Positions 9,109-18,197 of a stretch of DNA of 64,000 bases are shown piece after piece. The stretch's first letter is position 1. Each line of letters starts with the position of its first letter. Source of the stretch: Desulfovibrio psychrotolerans (GTDB lineage: Bacteria; Desulfobacterota; Desulfovibrionia; Desulfovibrionales; Desulfovibrionaceae); the NCBI RefSeq assembly GCF_013340305.1, contig NZ_BLVP01000001.1:1-64000 (forward strand). Direction: 5' to 3'. The notes under the pieces are model-generated. The model saw nothing but the letters and a program-made list of their open reading frames with translations. It was not told the DNA's origin and did not search any database. The position numbers and the translations under genes are program-made.

Positions 9109-10207
9109 TATGCGCCACCGTCTCAATCTCCAGATGCAGGTCCGCTATGGTCTCATTCAGCATCTGTGTATCAAGCCCAAGAGCGGTCCATGACAGACCG
9201 GAAATTTTGGGAACATAGTAGTCCCCACTGGCATAGTAGCCCAGCGCCTTGGCCATGGCGTCCGCTAGGTGGATGACATGATGGTCGTCATACGGATTGC
9301 CGGGCTCGTCCTCCGGCGTGTGGTGTAACCTGATGGCGGAGGTAGTGGCTTCGCTCAAATTCCACATTTCCAGAATGCGCGCCCCTATGTCCACATGGCT
9401 GAAGCCGAATACGGCAAGCTCCGCCTGATGCAGAGAAATGCCGCGCGAAACGGCGTATTTGTATACAGTCTCTGCCTCATCAGGGAAGGCGCCCAGCATG
9501 AAAAGCCGGCCAATGTCATGGAGCAGGCCGCCCACGAAGTAGCGTTCCGGTTCAGGCTTGTTGCACTGCTCCGCAAAGCGCTTGGCAATGGAAGCACAGG
9601 CGATGCTGTGCAACCAGAATTCCTCCATGGCACTACCGGTCTTCTGCTTATTGAGATTGCTGATGAGCGTAGCCCCTATGGCAAGGCTGGTGAGAGGCCG
9701 TAAGCCGATGATGGCAACTGCCCGTGATATCGTTTCAATCCTGTTTACAAGCCCATACAACGGGCTGTTCACCAGCCTGAGCAGAGACGCGGTCAGCTTC
9801 ACATCGTTGCTGATGATTTTGGCGATGTCTTCTACTGAAGCCTTAGGCGAATTGATGGCCCCCTGCAACTGTACCACAAGTTGCGGTAGAGAAACGAGAT
9901 TGATGCGGTGCCTGAGAAGCTCCTCCATGGAAAAGACCTTGCCGAAATGTGGTGCGGGCTGGCGCTCTGATGGGAGAGTCAAGGGGGGCGAATCACCGCT
10001 CTCTATGCCCTGTGCTATGCGTTCCAGAAGTTCGCTGTATGCAAAGCGCACCAACTGAGCCACGAACGGGTGGTCGTGATTGGTGAAGCGAAAGCGCATA
10101 CGCAGCGTGGCCTTGGCCTTTTCCCGCGCTTCCGGGGCAATGGATTCAAGCTCTTCGTTTGATATCATTCCGGGTACCGATGCGGGCGCTACTTCGCGCG
10201 CATCCAT
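9086..10207 (-). CDS. HDOD domain signalling protein
   Basis: About 373 residues. An N-terminal stretch of ~90 residues is rich in charged helices. The HDOD domain follows (HRINLVSLPQLVVQLQ..., DVKLTASLLRLVNSPLYGL, the degenerate metal-site segment YFVGGLLHDIGRLF). HDOD proteins are cytoplasmic regulators related to HD phosphodiesterases but usually without catalysis. The start is uncertain: ATG 10207 (MDAREV) is favoured, ATG 10168 is possible, and the frame is open to 10336 but runs into an epimerase remnant. The last few codons and the stop seem to derive from the ISL3 fragment, so the C-terminus may be shortened. The paralogue at 25057-26325 lies on the other side of the pel locus. Confidence 0.8.
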   Translation of the reverse strand: MDAREVAPASVPGMISNEELESIAPEAREKAKATLRMRFRFTNHDHPFVAQLVRFAYSELLERIAQGIESGDSPPLTLPSERQPAPHFGKVFSMEELLRHRINLVSLPQLVVQLQGAINSPKASVEDIAKIISNDVKLTASLLRLVNSPLYGLVNRIETISRAVAIIGLRPLTSLAIGATLISNLNKQKTGSAMEEFWLHSIACASIAKRFAEQCNKPEPERYFVGGLLHDIGRLFMLGAFPDEAETVYKYAVSRGISLHQAELAVFGFSHVDIGARILEMWNLSEATTSAIRLHHTPEDEPGNPYDDHHVIHLADAMAKALGYYASGDYYVPKISGLSWTALGLDTQMLNETIADLHLEIETVAHIMLRSSV

Positions 10208-10277
10208 TCTATGGTTTTCGTGAGTCCTTGCCGGTAAGGCACGGAGGGTGAAAACATGGTTGTCTGTGCGAACTTGG

Positions 10278-10497
10278 TTACGCCTGCCTGCGAGTGCAGG
10301 CTCGTGGCGTGGGGGGCTGGGCTCCGGCTTCCGCAACGGTCTGCTGCGCTAGTTCGTTGATGGAAAGGCGCGAGCCTATGTCCACATTATAAATGCCGGA
10401 CATGGGGGCAACCTTTCCGGTTACCGGATTTGGAATAAGACCTGCCGCCAGCAGGTAGGCCTGCACCACATCGGAAGCGTAGCTGAAGTCGTGCGTC
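10278..10497 (-). pseudogene. NAD-dependent sugar epimerase remnant
   Basis: Minus-strand frame downstream of a TAG at about 10495 reads THDFSYASDVVQAYLLA, then GIYNVDIGSRLSINELAQ. These match the C-terminal part of UDP-sugar 4-epimerases/dehydratases (motif Y-x-D-V-V-x-A, then YN-x-G-x-G-x-x-x-S-x-x-E-L). The N-terminal NAD-binding half and catalytic YxxxK are absent. The fragment follows pelG directly. Some Pel loci carry a UDP-GlcNAc C4-epimerase (pelX), so this may be a decayed copy; other sugar epimerases cannot be excluded from 60 residues. Confidence 0.6.
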
Positions 10498-10560
10498 TAA
10501 CCCGGCGCAGCCGGTGACAAGGCAGGCGGCCCTTCTGGTAATACGCATGTTCCCACCTCC

Positions 10561-11931
10561 CTAGCCGATGGGTTGTCTGGCAAAGGTGATGTATTCAAGG
10601 TTACGGATGTTCCAGTCCAGTATCCAGTATGCGGCTAACAGCGCCGTGAAACAGGAATAGCAGTAACCGTATCCGTAGAAAGCGACGTCCATGCGGGTCG
10701 AAAGCCAACTGAAGATGCCGTTGGTGACTAGAAACAGGGCGGATACGATGAGAACATCCCTTCGCAGATCAAAGTAAAACAATATGATGATAACAACAGA
10801 GAGCAGGACCTGCAAGAAGGCACCCACAAGGGCCACGCGGTAGATAGGGATCTGGATGGGGGTCATTTGGGCAAGGGCAATGATCTCCGGCGCAAAGGCG
10901 ATGCACAGGCAGGTTATGGCCCCCTGGATGATGAGTATTTCACGTAGGGAAGCGTGCAGCGATTCCACAAGCCTGTCTTTTTCTTCCAGAATGGTTCCTA
11001 GCGGCAGGTTGTCCATGATCTTGGCGTAGTACAATCTGTAATGGTCGTAGAAAGATGTTTCCACCTTCATCAAAAAGATGGCCAGCGTGGGCACGATGGT
11101 GAGGTAAGCAAAGAATATGGGACCTTCGTAAAAATCATGCGTCCGGAAGTGGGGAACGATTGTTCTAGCGTCCGGAGCCAGCCAGAATACAATTTTGTCT
11201 ATCCATATTGCCAGATTGTATATCACGCCGACCAGCGCCAGTTCCCAGTACTTGCGGAAATAGGTGAAGAGGCGCGCATCCCAGATGGAGCTGGTGGGAA
11301 ATTCAGCGATAAGGCGTGCCACAAGCCAGAAGAAGATCACCGCCTGCCCGGCGAGGTAGCCCAGCATGTGGCCTTCAGCTCCGAGGTTCCGGCTGAGCAG
11401 CAGGGCCCCGCCAATGCTGATGAAGGTACCTGCGGCAAAGGCGATGACAATGTGAATGTAGTCCTTCACTGCGGAGATGAAGATCATGGCCAGCCAGATG
11501 AGGCAAACCACGATGAAAAGCATGACCGCGAGCAATGTGTATATGGCCGATATCTCGAACTGCCAGTAAGCAAAGGCTGCAAGGGGCGTACCTGTGACAA
11601 GCACAACGGCGGATGTGGTCCAGAAGGCGCGCATGGAGGATTCCAGATTGCCCAAATAGAATTCGTCCGCAAGATAACGGGTGGCCACAAGCTGGAAAAA
11701 GCCCACGTACACCAGTGAGAACGCGTAGGTGTAGATAATGGTGGATCGGAAAATCTCGTGGTCAATGTTGGAGAGGGTCCGCTCCCTGAACAGCCCGAGC
11801 ACGGAGAGCGTGAAAATGCTCATGAGCCACGGGCCTGAGGATATGAGTGCGGCGTACAGATAGGCCCCAAGCTCGTCCAGATAGGAGCCCTTGCCCAGAA
11901 TGCGGCGCAGTTCAAATCCTATACCTGCCAT
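10561..11931 (-). CDS. pelG: PelG, inner-membrane component of Pel polysaccharide export
   Basis: A 456-residue polytopic membrane protein with about 12 hydrophobic segments and the family N-terminus MAGIGFELRRIL. PelG is a MATE/flippase-like protein thought to move the Pel polymer across the inner membrane together with PelD, PelE and PelF. ATG 11931 has GAGGAGG upstream and overlaps the pelF stop by 13 bases, consistent with operon translation. It is the last intact pel gene; an epimerase remnant follows. Length matches the family. Confidence 0.93.
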   Translation of the reverse strand: MAGIGFELRRILGKGSYLDELGAYLYAALISSGPWLMSIFTLSVLGLFRERTLSNIDHEIFRSTIIYTYAFSLVYVGFFQLVATRYLADEFYLGNLESSMRAFWTTSAVVLVTGTPLAAFAYWQFEISAIYTLLAVMLFIVVCLIWLAMIFISAVKDYIHIVIAFAAGTFISIGGALLLSRNLGAEGHMLGYLAGQAVIFFWLVARLIAEFPTSSIWDARLFTYFRKYWELALVGVIYNLAIWIDKIVFWLAPDARTIVPHFRTHDFYEGPIFFAYLTIVPTLAIFLMKVETSFYDHYRLYYAKIMDNLPLGTILEEKDRLVESLHASLREILIIQGAITCLCIAFAPEIIALAQMTPIQIPIYRVALVGAFLQVLLSVVIIILFYFDLRRDVLIVSALFLVTNGIFSWLSTRMDVAFYGYGYCYSCFTALLAAYWILDWNIRNLEYITFARQPIG

Positions 11932-13463
11932 GTGCCCTCCTCGTCGTCATCGTGATCGGTGCCTCCCGGCCCGTGCCACTGAGGCATTTCCATCAGCTCC
12001 TTATACAGGGCGTCGTAGCGCGCGTTCAGCGATGCCTCACTGTAATAACGGGCGATGCGCTCCCTGCCCGCGCGGGTCATGCGTTTGCGCAAGGGGTAGT
12101 TGGTGAGGATGCCGAGCATTCCGGCGGCTGTGTCCGCCGGGTTTGCAACGCGCGTGATCACGCCGGAAGGTCCGAGTGCCTTGTCTTCCGGCAGGCGGCC
12201 CTCCAGCAGTTCGCGGCATGCTCCCACATCGGAGGCTACAACGGGAATGCCGGCGCAGTTTGCTTCCATGACCACCAGCGGCTGCGCCTCGCTTATGGAG
12301 GTGAGCACCACCATGTCCAGCTTGGGATAGTATTCGCGTACGTTGATGCGACCGAGGAACAATATTTTGTCTTGCATTTGCAGTATCTTGACCAGGTCAA
12401 TGCACTCTTCGTAATACTCCTCGTCTTCTTCCGTGGGGCCCATGATCCAGAACTGCACGTTGGCAAACTTGAGCGAAACGGCTTTGCATGCGCGGATGAA
12501 GGTCTTCACATCTTTGATAGGTACGACGCGGCCCACAAATCCGACGATGAAGCTGTCCTGCTCCTCTGGAGGATAGTCTGCAGGCTTCAGGTTCTGGAAT
12601 CCTTCCAGATCGATGCCGTTGGGTATGACCTCGGTGCGCCATTGGTCGGCCCCGTCCTTGATTTGCATCTGGCGGTTACCTTCGTACAGGGTGACAATAC
12701 GTTCCGCATAGCGGTAGGTGATGCGCCCGAGCGTATAAAATAACCTGACCCAGAGCTGCTGGTACAGGCCCAGATCCTTGCTTATACGCATGCGGTCTTC
12801 ATCGTTCTGCTGTAGAGCCTCGGACTGGGCGATTTCTATCTTGCGCTCCTTTGTGTAGATGCCGTGCTCGGTCAGCAGGAGCGGGCGTCCGGTGCGGATG
12901 CGTGCCACGGTGCCGATAAGGCCCGCATAGCCGGTGGAGATGGCATGGTAGGCTTTGGCTTCCGGCAGGCGCACACCCATGGCTTTGAACATAGGCAGGT
13001 GCGTGAACCGGAACGTCCAGAAATAGTTCATGAACGGGGCATCGGGCACGCGTTCCTGTATCTGCTCAATAAGCAGGTCCCATGCGGGTTTGCCGTGCAT
13101 AAGGTCCCACAGAGGATAGCGGCCCTGCCGGAAGGCATCTATCATAGTAACGAGGTCGTTATGGGACAATGATGCCAGCCCCTTGTGAAAGGCGCGAATT
13201 TCCTCAACATGCCTGCTGCTGAAGCGGCGGAACAGGGAGCGGCGGGGCTTGTCCACATCGTGGATATAGAGCACCTCCGGAGGGATGAAGTTGGGAGGCA
13301 ACTCGTATTTATAGGGATGCGGTTCCCGCGCTGAGGGCAGAATACACACCGCTGTGAAGGTGAGGTGCGGCAACCCCTTAATGATATTGTGAACCCATGA
13401 GGACACCCCTCCCGCCACAAAGGGGTATGATCCCTCCAGTATCAGGCAGATGTCTGCGCTCAT
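11919..13463 (-). CDS. pelF: PelF, cytosolic GT4 glycosyltransferase for Pel synthesis
   Basis: About 514 residues. The N-terminus ADICLILEGSYPFVAGGVSSWVHNI is the GT4 donor-fold start typical of PelF. The C-terminal half has the GT4 signature GFVGRVVPIKDVKTFI and the EX7E-type region with SISEAQPLVVMEANCAGIPVVASDVG. PelF is the UDP-dependent transferase that polymerises the Pel aminosugar backbone. The ATG at 13463 forms an ATGA overlap with the pelE stop; an upstream in-frame start at 13487 lies inside pelE and is rejected. Confidence 0.94.
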   Translation of the reverse strand: MSADICLILEGSYPFVAGGVSSWVHNIIKGLPHLTFTAVCILPSAREPHPYKYELPPNFIPPEVLYIHDVDKPRRSLFRRFSSRHVEEIRAFHKGLASLSHNDLVTMIDAFRQGRYPLWDLMHGKPAWDLLIEQIQERVPDAPFMNYFWTFRFTHLPMFKAMGVRLPEAKAYHAISTGYAGLIGTVARIRTGRPLLLTEHGIYTKERKIEIAQSEALQQNDEDRMRISKDLGLYQQLWVRLFYTLGRITYRYAERIVTLYEGNRQMQIKDGADQWRTEVIPNGIDLEGFQNLKPADYPPEEQDSFIVGFVGRVVPIKDVKTFIRACKAVSLKFANVQFWIMGPTEEDEEYYEECIDLVKILQMQDKILFLGRINVREYYPKLDMVVLTSISEAQPLVVMEANCAGIPVVASDVGACRELLEGRLPEDKALGPSGVITRVANPADTAAGMLGILTNYPLRKRMTRAGRERIARYYSEASLNARYDALYKELMEMPQWHGPGGTDHDDDEEGTWQV

Positions 13464-14599
13464 GCCGTTGCCCCCGGCATGTCGCATGCCCTGGTTCGTG
13501 CTTGCAGGGCGTGCGGGGCTGTGGTCCCATCCGTGGTGTGTTGAGCCCAGAACACATACAGTGCGCGGCTGAACTCGTCCGCTTCGTCCGCTTCTGGCAT
13601 GGCAGAGCGCATTATCGCCATCTCGCGGGAAAGGCGAACCCAGTCGCGTTGCTCGAAAAAGGCCCAGCAGCGTCCAAGCCTGCCTGCCAGACGGGTATCG
13701 GGGTAGTCCAGTGCTGTGGTGAACATGCGCAGGGCCGACTCGTAGTCCTTGAGTTCAAGGCTGACATGACCAAGCTCCACACAAGCCATATGGTCTCGCC
13801 GCTCAATGGACATGTAGCGCAGATACTGCTTGCGTGATTCCGCAAGGTAATAGGAGCGCATGGTGTCTTCCGGCAGGCCGCTGCGCGCGTATTCCCGGCA
13901 GGCTTCAGCAAAGGCCCGCACCAGTGCGGCATCGCCCGATGCGGCAAGCTCTTCGGCCTTATCCAACCGCTCCACGGCATCCTCCTCCAGTTGTGTCAGG
14001 GCCGTGTGGGCGAAAAAGCGCACCTCGGCGGAGGCATCGGATAAGCTCTCCTTCAGCAGTGTGACGGCGCGCGGGCTTTTCATGCGTTTCAGCAGCATGA
14101 TGGCACCGCGTTTCAGGTCGTCGTCCGAGCCGAGTAGGATGTCCACAATGGGTTGAGTGGCCAGTTCTTCGCGCAGCATGTCGTCCATGGTGCGTGTGAT
14201 GGTGCCAGCATCCAAATGGGTGAGGTGCATTTTTTCCTGTTCGAATTCGTGCGCAAGGCCCTTGGGGCGGATGAGGAGCTTGGTCAGGTTCACGGTCAGG
14301 AACATGCCGGAAATGCCCACTACGGGCAGGAACAGGGTGATAAGGCCGGTAAGCTTGGGCAGGTACCAGCCCGCTGAGGGAAACCGCGCGGGGCGGTAGC
14401 GGTAGAGCAGCGGTACGGCGGCGGCCAACAGGTGCAGCGCGGTTGCCTGCAGCCATTGCTGCTGCCCAGCGGGGCGGGGCGGGGATAACAGCAGGTACAG
14501 GCCGCCCGCTTCCAGCAGCAGGGAGGCGGCGAACATGCACTGCAGATAGATGACCGCCTTGAGATGCGGTGCGACCCTACGCGGAGGTGACTGTGTCAT
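13460..14599 (-). CDS. pelE: PelE, membrane-anchored TPR/HEAT-like Pel protein
   Basis: A 379-residue protein with several N-terminal hydrophobic segments (residues ~15-35, 45-62, 82-105) and a long cytosolic helical region (DDLKRGAIMLLKRMKSPRAVTLLKESL..., then TPR-like helices). In characterised loci PelE links PelD to the PelF/PelG machinery at the inner membrane. ATG 14599 has GGAGG upstream and overlaps pelD by 23 bases; the stop overlaps pelF as ATGA. Identification rests on architecture and position more than on sequence motifs. Confidence 0.85.
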   Translation of the reverse strand: MTQSPPRRVAPHLKAVIYLQCMFAASLLLEAGGLYLLLSPPRPAGQQQWLQATALHLLAAAVPLLYRYRPARFPSAGWYLPKLTGLITLFLPVVGISGMFLTVNLTKLLIRPKGLAHEFEQEKMHLTHLDAGTITRTMDDMLREELATQPIVDILLGSDDDLKRGAIMLLKRMKSPRAVTLLKESLSDASAEVRFFAHTALTQLEEDAVERLDKAEELAASGDAALVRAFAEACREYARSGLPEDTMRSYYLAESRKQYLRYMSIERRDHMACVELGHVSLELKDYESALRMFTTALDYPDTRLAGRLGRCWAFFEQRDWVRLSREMAIMRSAMPEADEADEFSRALYVFWAQHTTDGTTAPHALQARTRACDMPGATA

Positions 14600-15986
14600 G
14601 GATATCCTCCGTCATGGCGGCGAGCAGTTCCTCCATGTCGTTCATCTCGGGCGTGAGCGCGGCTACTCCTACATGCAGCGACATGAGGTGGGCATCCAGT
14701 TCAAAGCTCATGATCACAAGGGCCTGATATGCGCGGGCAATGTTGTTCACCACCACGCGCGCGCCCTGCATGGGGGTGGTGGGCAGCAGTATTACAAATG
14801 CGCCTGGGGTTTCGTGCAGAAAGACAAGGTCTATGTTGCGCAGGTGTGACTGGATGACCGAGGCAAAGGCGATGCGCGTGGCTTGCTGTTCTTCGGGCAG
14901 GCGTTCCTGAAAACCGGGAATCTCCAGATAGATGACAGAAAGTTCTAGGCCGTAGCGTTTGGCGCGGGCGAACTCCTCTCCCAGCCTGCGGCGCAGGTAC
15001 CGCGCATTGTACACGTCCGCAATATCATCGGTGATGAGTTTCTCGCGAGTGTTTTTATGCAGCAGGGCGTTTTCAAGGCTGGAGCCGCACCAGTCGGAAA
15101 TGAGCTCCACCATGCGGATGGAGGTGGGGTTGAATTTGAGAAAGGGCATGCGTTCCACAACCAGCACGCCCATGGCTTCCATGCCGCTGGAGGTGAGCAC
15201 TGGGGCCGCAATGAGTATACCCGTGGTCTGCTGTTCCCTGCGAAGGGCGGCATCCAGCGTGTGTGTCCGCCGTTCACGGTATACGGACCAGAGCGGTTCC
15301 GATTCCAGCGCGATGGTGGCGCGTGGCTTGGGCGAGACGGTTCGTTTGAAGGCCTTGAGCTGAAAGACGTTGTTCTCCAGCATGTAGATGGAGCATTCCT
15401 CCACGCCAAGATACTGACGCAGCAGGTCCAGTATGGCCATGTAGATGGATTCCGAATCCAGCGTGCGCAGGGCTTGCGCTGCCTCGTAGATGGTGGAGAG
15501 GGTATGCTCCTGCGAGAAGATGCGAGTATCCATCTCCACCTTGGCCTGTTCCAGTGCCCGCAGTTCCTTTTGCTGGGTCTCGCAAACGGTCATGTTGTCC
15601 CGCAGCTTGGTAAGCGTGGCAGTGTGTTCTCTAATATGTCCCTGACGGATTTCTCCAAGAGCCATGCCGGTGGTCCAGAACAGCAGGGGGGTGCCCCACA
15701 GTTCCATGGAGCGCAGCTCCAGCAGTGAGATGTCCGGAATGGTGGCGGCTCGGAAGAGAAGGAACAGCAGACCGGAACTCAACCCCGCAAGGAATCCCGG
15801 CAAGAAACCGTAGCGGACGGAGATGAGCAGCACCACGATCCAGTAGGGATGCGGCTGCACGTTCAGGAATCCCACATCGTTGCGGAACAGCAGCATGTTG
15901 AGCACGGTGATGAGCATGAGGCCGAGGATGATCTCCACGAGAAAGGTCAGCCTGCCCTTGCTGGGATTGAGACGAGTGACTGCCAT
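14577..15986 (-). CDS. pelD: PelD, c-di-GMP receptor of the Pel machinery
   Basis: 469 residues. Four N-terminal membrane segments (~13-125), a coiled-coil linker, a GAF domain (~165-325) and a degenerate GGDEF domain (~330-465). Instead of an active-site GGDEF there is only a relic, but an I-site-like RxxD is kept at residues 383-386 (R-N-I-D). In the known PelD this motif binds c-di-GMP and switches on polymer synthesis, so post-translational c-di-GMP control is expected. ATG 15986 has AGGA upstream and starts 6 bases after the preceding stop. No active cyclase is visible nearby. Confidence 0.93.
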   Translation of the reverse strand: MAVTRLNPSKGRLTFLVEIILGLMLITVLNMLLFRNDVGFLNVQPHPYWIVVLLISVRYGFLPGFLAGLSSGLLFLLFRAATIPDISLLELRSMELWGTPLLFWTTGMALGEIRQGHIREHTATLTKLRDNMTVCETQQKELRALEQAKVEMDTRIFSQEHTLSTIYEAAQALRTLDSESIYMAILDLLRQYLGVEECSIYMLENNVFQLKAFKRTVSPKPRATIALESEPLWSVYRERRTHTLDAALRREQQTTGILIAAPVLTSSGMEAMGVLVVERMPFLKFNPTSIRMVELISDWCGSSLENALLHKNTREKLITDDIADVYNARYLRRRLGEEFARAKRYGLELSVIYLEIPGFQERLPEEQQATRIAFASVIQSHLRNIDLVFLHETPGAFVILLPTTPMQGARVVVNNIARAYQALVIMSFELDAHLMSLHVGVAALTPEMNDMEELLAAMTEDIHDTVTSA

Positions 15987-15992
15987 GCTTTC

Positions 15993-18155
15993 CTAGAAAT
16001 GGTAGATGATGGACGTGGTGAAGGCCTTGGATTCGCCGCCTCCGGGCTGTCCCGTGTCATTGTTGTATTCCGCGCCGATATCAAGATCCAGCCGCTGGCC
16101 GAGGCGCAGCCGTACCCCGCCCCCCGTGCCCAGCAGGGGAGAGAGGCGGAACACATCGTACCCGGCGGAACCGAATGTCCTGAGCGCGATGTACTCGTTG
16201 TACCAGTGCAGCATCTCCACACGCAGGGTGTGGATGTCTTCCTTGTCCACAAGGTCCACGGGTCTTTCACCCGGATTGTTCTGGCGGTAGTTCATGCGCG
16301 TGCGCGTGAAGATGTAGCTGGCAGTCACGTCCGGCATGAAGTGCAGTCGGCGGGTGAGTGCCAACTCCTCACGCTCCTGCCACGCGTAGCCGGAAAGCCC
16401 CTCCAGCGAGTAGCGCTGCGCCCCTGCGGACGCCGCAAGGTACCAGTTGTCGGTGAGCGGTTTTTCCAAGGTCAGGGTGAAGGTGTCTGTTGTGCCGTCG
16501 CGGTTAGCGGCATCCAGTGTGGTGTACCATGGCGCCTCAAGTTGCGTATTCAGGCGTACCAGACCGCTGACGTTGAGCCGGTGCTCCAAGGAAAGGCTGG
16601 GGGCAACGCCTTCGCCGACACCTTCATAATACTGGATGCCCGCACCGAGCAGCCAGCGGCGGCTGGGCTCATAGGTAACGCCCGCCTCATGCAGACGCAG
16701 TTCGCGGGCAATGCTTGCGGTGCCGTCTTCATCGCTGCGCCTGTCCAGACGGCTGCGGGTATGAGCGACATGCGCCCGCCACATCGAGGACAGTTGCTGG
16801 CTGTAGTCCACCGTGAACGTGTTTATGGAAACATCGCCCGCCTGTACTTCCGAACGATAGTCCGCAGCAAGTTGCGGCCCGCGTTCTCGCAGAATGGTCT
16901 GTATGTTTTCCGCCGCGTTTTCATCGTCAGGGTTGGCATCGTACACGGCGCTGAAAAGGCGAAGTGCTTCCTCCCAGTCTCCGGCGTTACGCCGTGCATA
17001 GGCGTAGTCCATGATCGCCCAGGTGTCCTCCGGCGCGTGCTCCATGAGCTGTTCCAGCCATGGAAAGCTGGCCTCGTAGTTGCCAGTTTCCTCTGCCATG
17101 GTAAGATGCAGGCGTGCCGTCTGCCGGATCGCGCTGATGCTGTGCGGCATTGCGGCGCGCCATGCCACCAGTTCCGCATCCGCTTCGGCCCAGCGCCTGC
17201 CATCCATTAGCGTTTCGGTGTACCCTTCCAGAATGGTTTCGTCCTGGCCGTGACGCAGCAGCAACTGGCGGTACACCTCGCGAGCTCCCTCAAGGTCGCC
17301 CTGCCGGTAGAGGCTGCGGGCAAGGATGATTTCGGCTTGCTTTGTATCCAAGGTGAAGGGGGTGGCTGCCTCTGCCTCGGGCGTCTTTCCGGTGCTTTCC
17401 TCCGTAATACCCAGCGGGGAGCGTTCATCGGGATTCCGGCGAAGCGGGACTTCAGCGAGTGCGGGGGTGCCGTTTCCGACATTACTTGCAGGCCGGGGAA
17501 GGGCCATTTGCGGGGAGAGTGTCATTGCGGATTTTACCATGCGTTCCGGCGCAGGGGCGATGTCGGTGTTCGTGACCAATGTATCGGGATGGGTGATGTC
17601 AGTTACCGCGTCCGACCCTGAAGCTGGGGAGGAAATCGTGCCGGGGGCCGGTTCGGATGCTGTAGCGATGTCCGCAGCGTCCGCTGTGGCAGCTGGCGTG
17701 GCGGGGTCGGTGTCCGGGGCGACAGGGGGGAGGATCAGCTCGCTGTTGCGCAGCCCCTCTCCGGAAACGCGCCGCGTGGCGTGCAGAGCCGCATCCATGC
17801 TGCGGATGAGGCACCGGGTGCCCGTTTCGGCCGTGAAGGTGTCTGCAATCCGCCGGGCATCTTCCCTGTTGTCCGTGTGGGCAATTTCCACCACATACCA
17901 CAGGGTCCCGGCATCATCGAACAGCATTAGCATACCCGCATCAGGCATGCCCGCTGCGTGGAGTCGCCGCACGGCATCTACGGCACCGGTGGCCTTGCGC
18001 GACGAACTGGCGCGCACGGACCAGAGCGTGGTGGCCTCTGCCCGGACCGCGTTCGGGGTTTCTTCCGCCACGGAATGCAGCGGAGCCCCCACCCCCTGCA
18101 GGGTGGCGGTCAGGATGAGAAGAAGTATGGCGATGCGGCGTGTCATTTGTGTCAT
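15993..18155 (-). CDS. pelB: PelB-like outer-membrane porin (C-terminal half of PelB) with SPOR-like and TPR regions
   Basis: 720 residues. A signal peptide (RRIAILLLILTATLQGVG) is followed by a SPOR-like segment (~45-125, TLWSVRASSSRK ... WYVVEIAHTDNREDARRIA), a low-complexity Ala/Thr/Pro linker, a few TPR helices (~255-400) and a C-terminal beta-barrel of about 300 residues ending in aromatic F after alternating strands, as expected for BAM substrates. In Pseudomonas one PelB chain carries both TPR scaffold and porin; here the porin half is a separate gene 42 bases after the TPR gene. The SPOR-like part is not in the classical PelB and suggests peptidoglycan anchoring. The GT at the start codon region lacks a strong ribosome site. 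Confidence 0.8.
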   Translation of the reverse strand: MTQMTRRIAILLLILTATLQGVGAPLHSVAEETPNAVRAEATTLWSVRASSSRKATGAVDAVRRLHAAGMPDAGMLMLFDDAGTLWYVVEIAHTDNREDARRIADTFTAETGTRCLIRSMDAALHATRRVSGEGLRNSELILPPVAPDTDPATPAATADAADIATASEPAPGTISSPASGSDAVTDITHPDTLVTNTDIAPAPERMVKSAMTLSPQMALPRPASNVGNGTPALAEVPLRRNPDERSPLGITEESTGKTPEAEAATPFTLDTKQAEIILARSLYRQGDLEGAREVYRQLLLRHGQDETILEGYTETLMDGRRWAEADAELVAWRAAMPHSISAIRQTARLHLTMAEETGNYEASFPWLEQLMEHAPEDTWAIMDYAYARRNAGDWEEALRLFSAVYDANPDDENAAENIQTILRERGPQLAADYRSEVQAGDVSINTFTVDYSQQLSSMWRAHVAHTRSRLDRRSDEDGTASIARELRLHEAGVTYEPSRRWLLGAGIQYYEGVGEGVAPSLSLEHRLNVSGLVRLNTQLEAPWYTTLDAANRDGTTDTFTLTLEKPLTDNWYLAASAGAQRYSLEGLSGYAWQEREELALTRRLHFMPDVTASYIFTRTRMNYRQNNPGERPVDLVDKEDIHTLRVEMLHWYNEYIALRTFGSAGYDVFRLSPLLGTGGGVRLRLGQRLDLDIGAEYNNDTGQPGGGESKAFTTSIIYHF

Positions 18156-18197
18156 ACGTGGCGTGCGGTTGGTGCAAGTTTGAAAACGGTCTTCCTA

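Noticed and set aside
10208-10336. N-terminal extension of the HDOD protein
   Set aside because: Composition is unlike protein of this family and it runs into the epimerase remnant.
15849-17210. 453-codon plus-strand frame inside the pel porin gene
   Set aside because: Shadow of a minus-strand gene with clear signal peptide and barrel.
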